A DNA stretch of 27,094 bases from a virus. The stretch covers positions 1 through 27,094 of the IMG/VR virus record IMGVR_UViG_3300030110_004752, one strand, 5' to 3'. The notes below the pieces were generated by a model. That model saw only the letters and a program-made list of their open reading frames with translations, did no database searches and was not told where the DNA came from. Both the position numbers and the translations under genes were made by a program. The number at the start of each line of letters is the position of its first letter. The stretch's first letter is position 1. Below, piece by piece: positions 25,403 through 27,094 of this stretch.

Positions 25403-26323
25403 ATGTATAAATACGAATTAGTTAAATTATTAGAAAAAGTTTTATATCCAAGTTATGAAATGAAAGGTGGGGAACATGCTTTCCATTGTCCATTTTGTAA
25501 TCATCACAAGAAAAAACTACAAGTAAACTTTGAAACACAAAAGTGGCATTGTTGGGTTTGTAATCAAGGTGGACATAAGATAGGAATACTCCTACGGAAG
25601 ATAAACGCTCCAAAAAACATCATTTCAGAGGTTTTAAGGATACTTGGTGATTATAAAGGCGTTAAACACGAAAAAGATGAAAAGACAGAATATAATGTTT
25701 CATTACCACAATGTTATCAACCACTTTGGAAACCATCAACTGACCCATTGTATAAAAATGCAATTAGTTATTTGAAGAAAAGAGGAATAGGTGGAATAGA
25801 TATTTTGAGGTATTCGATAGGGTATTGTTCATCTAATGGGTATGCTAATCGTATCATTATACCAAGTTATGATGCTGATGGGAAATTAAATTATTTTATA
25901 GCTAGAGATATGTTTCCTAATTCAAATTTTAAATACAAGAATCCACCTATGTCAAAAGATACGGTATGTTTTGAAATGTTTATAAATTGGAATGAACCAA
26001 TTGTTTTATGTGAAGGTGTATTTGATGCTATATCAATTAGAAGAAATGTAATACCTTTATTAGGAAAATTCCCTTCGAAAACATTGGTAAAAAGATTAGT
26101 AGAAAAACAAGTAAAAACAATATATGTAGCATTGGATGAAGATGCTAGACAAGATGCAATTAAGTTAAGTAAGTTTTTAATGGATTATGGAATTTCTACA
26201 TACTTATTAAATATGAAAGACAAAGACCCTTCAGAATTAGGTTTTACAAAGTTTTGGGAATTACTCAACACAACTCAACAATCAAAATTTTCAGATATAA
26301 TAAAAGGTAGGTTATATGGATAG
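25403..26323 (+). CDS. DNA primase, T4 gp61-type (zinc finger plus Toprim)
   Basis: A 306-residue primase. An N-terminal zinc-binding domain is clear: C29-P-F-C32-N-H-H and W48-H-C50-W-V-C53 (CHC2/DnaG-type). A Toprim domain follows, with NRIIIPSYDADGKLNYFIAR at 149-168, E204-G-V-F-D208, A-L-D245-E-D247 and K-D-K-D275-P-S-E-L-G. The enzyme makes RNA primers for lagging-strand synthesis with a DnaB-type helicase (gp41 in T4). The length is close to T4 gp61 (342). The ATG at 25403 is kept because the LVKLLEKVL helix just before the zinc finger is typical of phage primases. The next in-frame ATG (25460) would remove it. No Shine-Dalgarno sequence lies upstream of either. The 3' end overlaps the next gene by 8 bases. 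Confidence 0.85.
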   Translation: MYKYELVKLLEKVLYPSYEMKGGEHAFHCPFCNHHKKKLQVNFETQKWHCWVCNQGGHKIGILLRKINAPKNIISEVLRILGDYKGVKHEKDEKTEYNVSLPQCYQPLWKPSTDPLYKNAISYLKKRGIGGIDILRYSIGYCSSNGYANRIIIPSYDADGKLNYFIARDMFPNSNFKYKNPPMSKDTVCFEMFINWNEPIVLCEGVFDAISIRRNVIPLLGKFPSKTLVKRLVEKQVKTIYVALDEDARQDAIKLSKFLMDYGISTYLLNMKDKDPSELGFTKFWELLNTTQQSKFSDIIKGRLYG

Positions 26324-27068
26324 AATATTTATATTCGATGTAGATGGAACACTAACACCATCAAGATTAAGAATGACAAAAGAATTTGCTAAATTCTTTG
26401 ATAAGTGGAGTGAGAAAAATAAATACTATTTAGTTACAGGTAGTGATTTACCAAAAATGGAAGAACAAGTACCTCTAGCTTATCTTGAAAGAGCTGAAGG
26501 ATTATTTACTTGTTGTGGAAATCAGTTTTGGAGAGAAGGAAATACAAAACAATGGAAAACAGATTGGAAATTAATTTACAATAATAAATTTAATCCTCCA
26601 AAAGATTTAATCAAATATTTAGAAAGAAAAGTATTGAAAAGTGAATATCCAAATCGTTGTGGTAATCATATTGAAGATAGAGGTTCAATGGTAAATTTTA
26701 GTGTTGTGGGTAGAGATTGTACACAAGAACAAAGAGAAGACTATTTTGAATGGGACAAAGCAATGGGTGAAAGAAATATAATGTGTATGGAAATAAAAGG
26801 AACTTATCCTGGTGTAGATGCAGTAGTTGGTGGACAAATATCAATTGACATCTACCCTAAAGGAAATGATAAATCACAAGTACTTAATGTAATAGAACAA
26901 GAGAGATTAATACCACCTAGTGAATATATTTTTATAGGTGATGGTATTGAAAATGGTGGTAATGATTACCCATTAGCAGAATTGATGGATAATACGGAAA
27001 TATGTGATTGGTATCACACAAAAGGTTGGGAACATACAAAAGAAATATTGGAGTCATTGAATGATTAA
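26316..27068 (+). CDS. Phosphomannomutase-type HAD-superfamily enzyme
   Basis: A 250-residue HAD IIB protein closest in appearance to eukaryotic-type phosphomannomutase, which interconverts mannose 6- and 1-phosphate for GDP-mannose synthesis. The nucleophile and acid are D8 and D10 in FIFDVDGTLTPSR. Other motifs are TGSD (41-44), a cap domain with DRGSMVNFSVVGRDCTQEQR (121-140), GGQISIDIYPKGNDKSQ (172-188) and the metal site GDGIENGGNDYPL (208-220). The cap arginines (R122, R133) match positions that bind the sugar phosphate in PMM2-type enzymes. The total length matches PMM (about 245). The gene starts inside the end of the primase gene and its own end overlaps the gp47-like gene by 8 bases. 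A related phosphatase function is the main alternative. Confidence 0.75.
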   Translation: MDRIFIFDVDGTLTPSRLRMTKEFAKFFDKWSEKNKYYLVTGSDLPKMEEQVPLAYLERAEGLFTCCGNQFWREGNTKQWKTDWKLIYNNKFNPPKDLIKYLERKVLKSEYPNRCGNHIEDRGSMVNFSVVGRDCTQEQREDYFEWDKAMGERNIMCMEIKGTYPGVDAVVGGQISIDIYPKGNDKSQVLNVIEQERLIPPSEYIFIGDGIENGGNDYPLAELMDNTEICDWYHTKGWEHTKEILESLND

Positions 27069-27094
27069 AACAATTGCACATTTAGCAGATATAC
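27061..27094 (+). CDS. Start of gp47/SbcD-like recombination nuclease (truncated by window end)
   Basis: Only 11 codons are visible: MIKTIAHLADI. The H-L-A-D-I start is the first metal-binding motif (usually followed by H) of SbcD/Mre11-type calcineurin-like nucleases, of which T4 gp47 is the phage form. GGAG at 27050-27053 lies seven bases upstream of the ATG, and the start overlaps the preceding gene by 8 bases. In T4, gp47 partners with gp46 to resect DNA ends, which fits the replication genes upstream. The call rests on a short peptide plus context. Confidence 0.6.
   Translation, partial: MIKTIAHLADI

Noticed and set aside
90-25613. Minus-strand open frames of 60-98 codons scattered across the window
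   Set aside because: They lie opposite well-supported genes, lack ribosome sites, and their Leu/His/Tyr-rich translations are typical of the antisense of AT-rich coding DNA.
1-27094. tRNA genes, CRISPR arrays, integrase or insertion sequences
   Set aside because: No cloverleaf-forming intergenic segment, no regularly spaced repeats and no recombinase or transposase motifs were found. Intergenic space is under 100 bases at every junction.

Overview
The window is part of an AT-rich (about 30% GC by eye) genome of a T4-like contractile-tailed bacteriophage. The main evidence is a T4 gp55-type late sigma factor, T4-type baseplate wedge proteins (gp25-like, gp6-like, a gp7/P2 gpI-like region), a T4-type primase, a RuvC-like resolvase and the first codons of a gp47/SbcD-like nuclease. 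All supported genes lie on the + strand. They are tightly packed, often with TAATG or TAGTG stop-start overlaps, and most have clear AGGAG-type ribosome binding sites. Several large structural proteins look like those of marine T4-like myoviruses, but the host cannot be read from the sequence. No integrase, tRNA, CRISPR array or insertion sequence was seen, so this reads as lytic phage core plus accessory tail genes.

Layout. 1-1468: the 3' end of a glycosyltransferase with an extra C-terminal domain, an HD-domain hydrolase and a small membrane protein. 1449-2192: the late sigma factor, followed by a clear intrinsic terminator (2198-2222). 2249-22036: a long late operon that starts at a putative late promoter. 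It holds a small helical protein, a gp5-like hub/spike candidate, two unrecognised proteins, gp25-like, gp6-like, a DNRLRE-type protein, a LamG protein, two related PKD/IIGG proteins and a 1906-residue gp7/gpI-like protein that carries an inserted LamG domain. 22071-24853: a second putative late promoter with the identical 16-base core, then three structural proteins. 24861-27094: replication and recombination genes (RuvC-like resolvase, primase with its own sigma70-like promoter, phosphomannomutase-type HAD enzyme, start of gp47-like nuclease).

How it fits together. The sigma factor made from the first operon would direct host RNA polymerase to the two shared late-promoter copies. These switch on the baseplate/wedge operon and the downstream virion proteins. 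The baseplate core resembles the minimal wedge shared by T4-like phages and contractile injection systems. It is decorated by a large set of carbohydrate-binding-type (LamG, DNRLRE, PKD) and calcium-loop proteins that probably act in host recognition. The glycosyltransferase and the phosphomannomutase-like enzyme suggest some sugar metabolism or glycosylation by the phage.

The most notable observations are the shared 16-base late-promoter candidate, a GC-rich LamG cassette inserted in the gp7-like protein, an apparent tandem duplication of the PKD/IIGG proteins that includes a ribosome binding site embedded in their last codons, calcium-loop motifs in four virion proteins, and a primase gene that seems to be transcribed without a leader. 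I did not find convincing evidence of a wholly new defence or mobile system.
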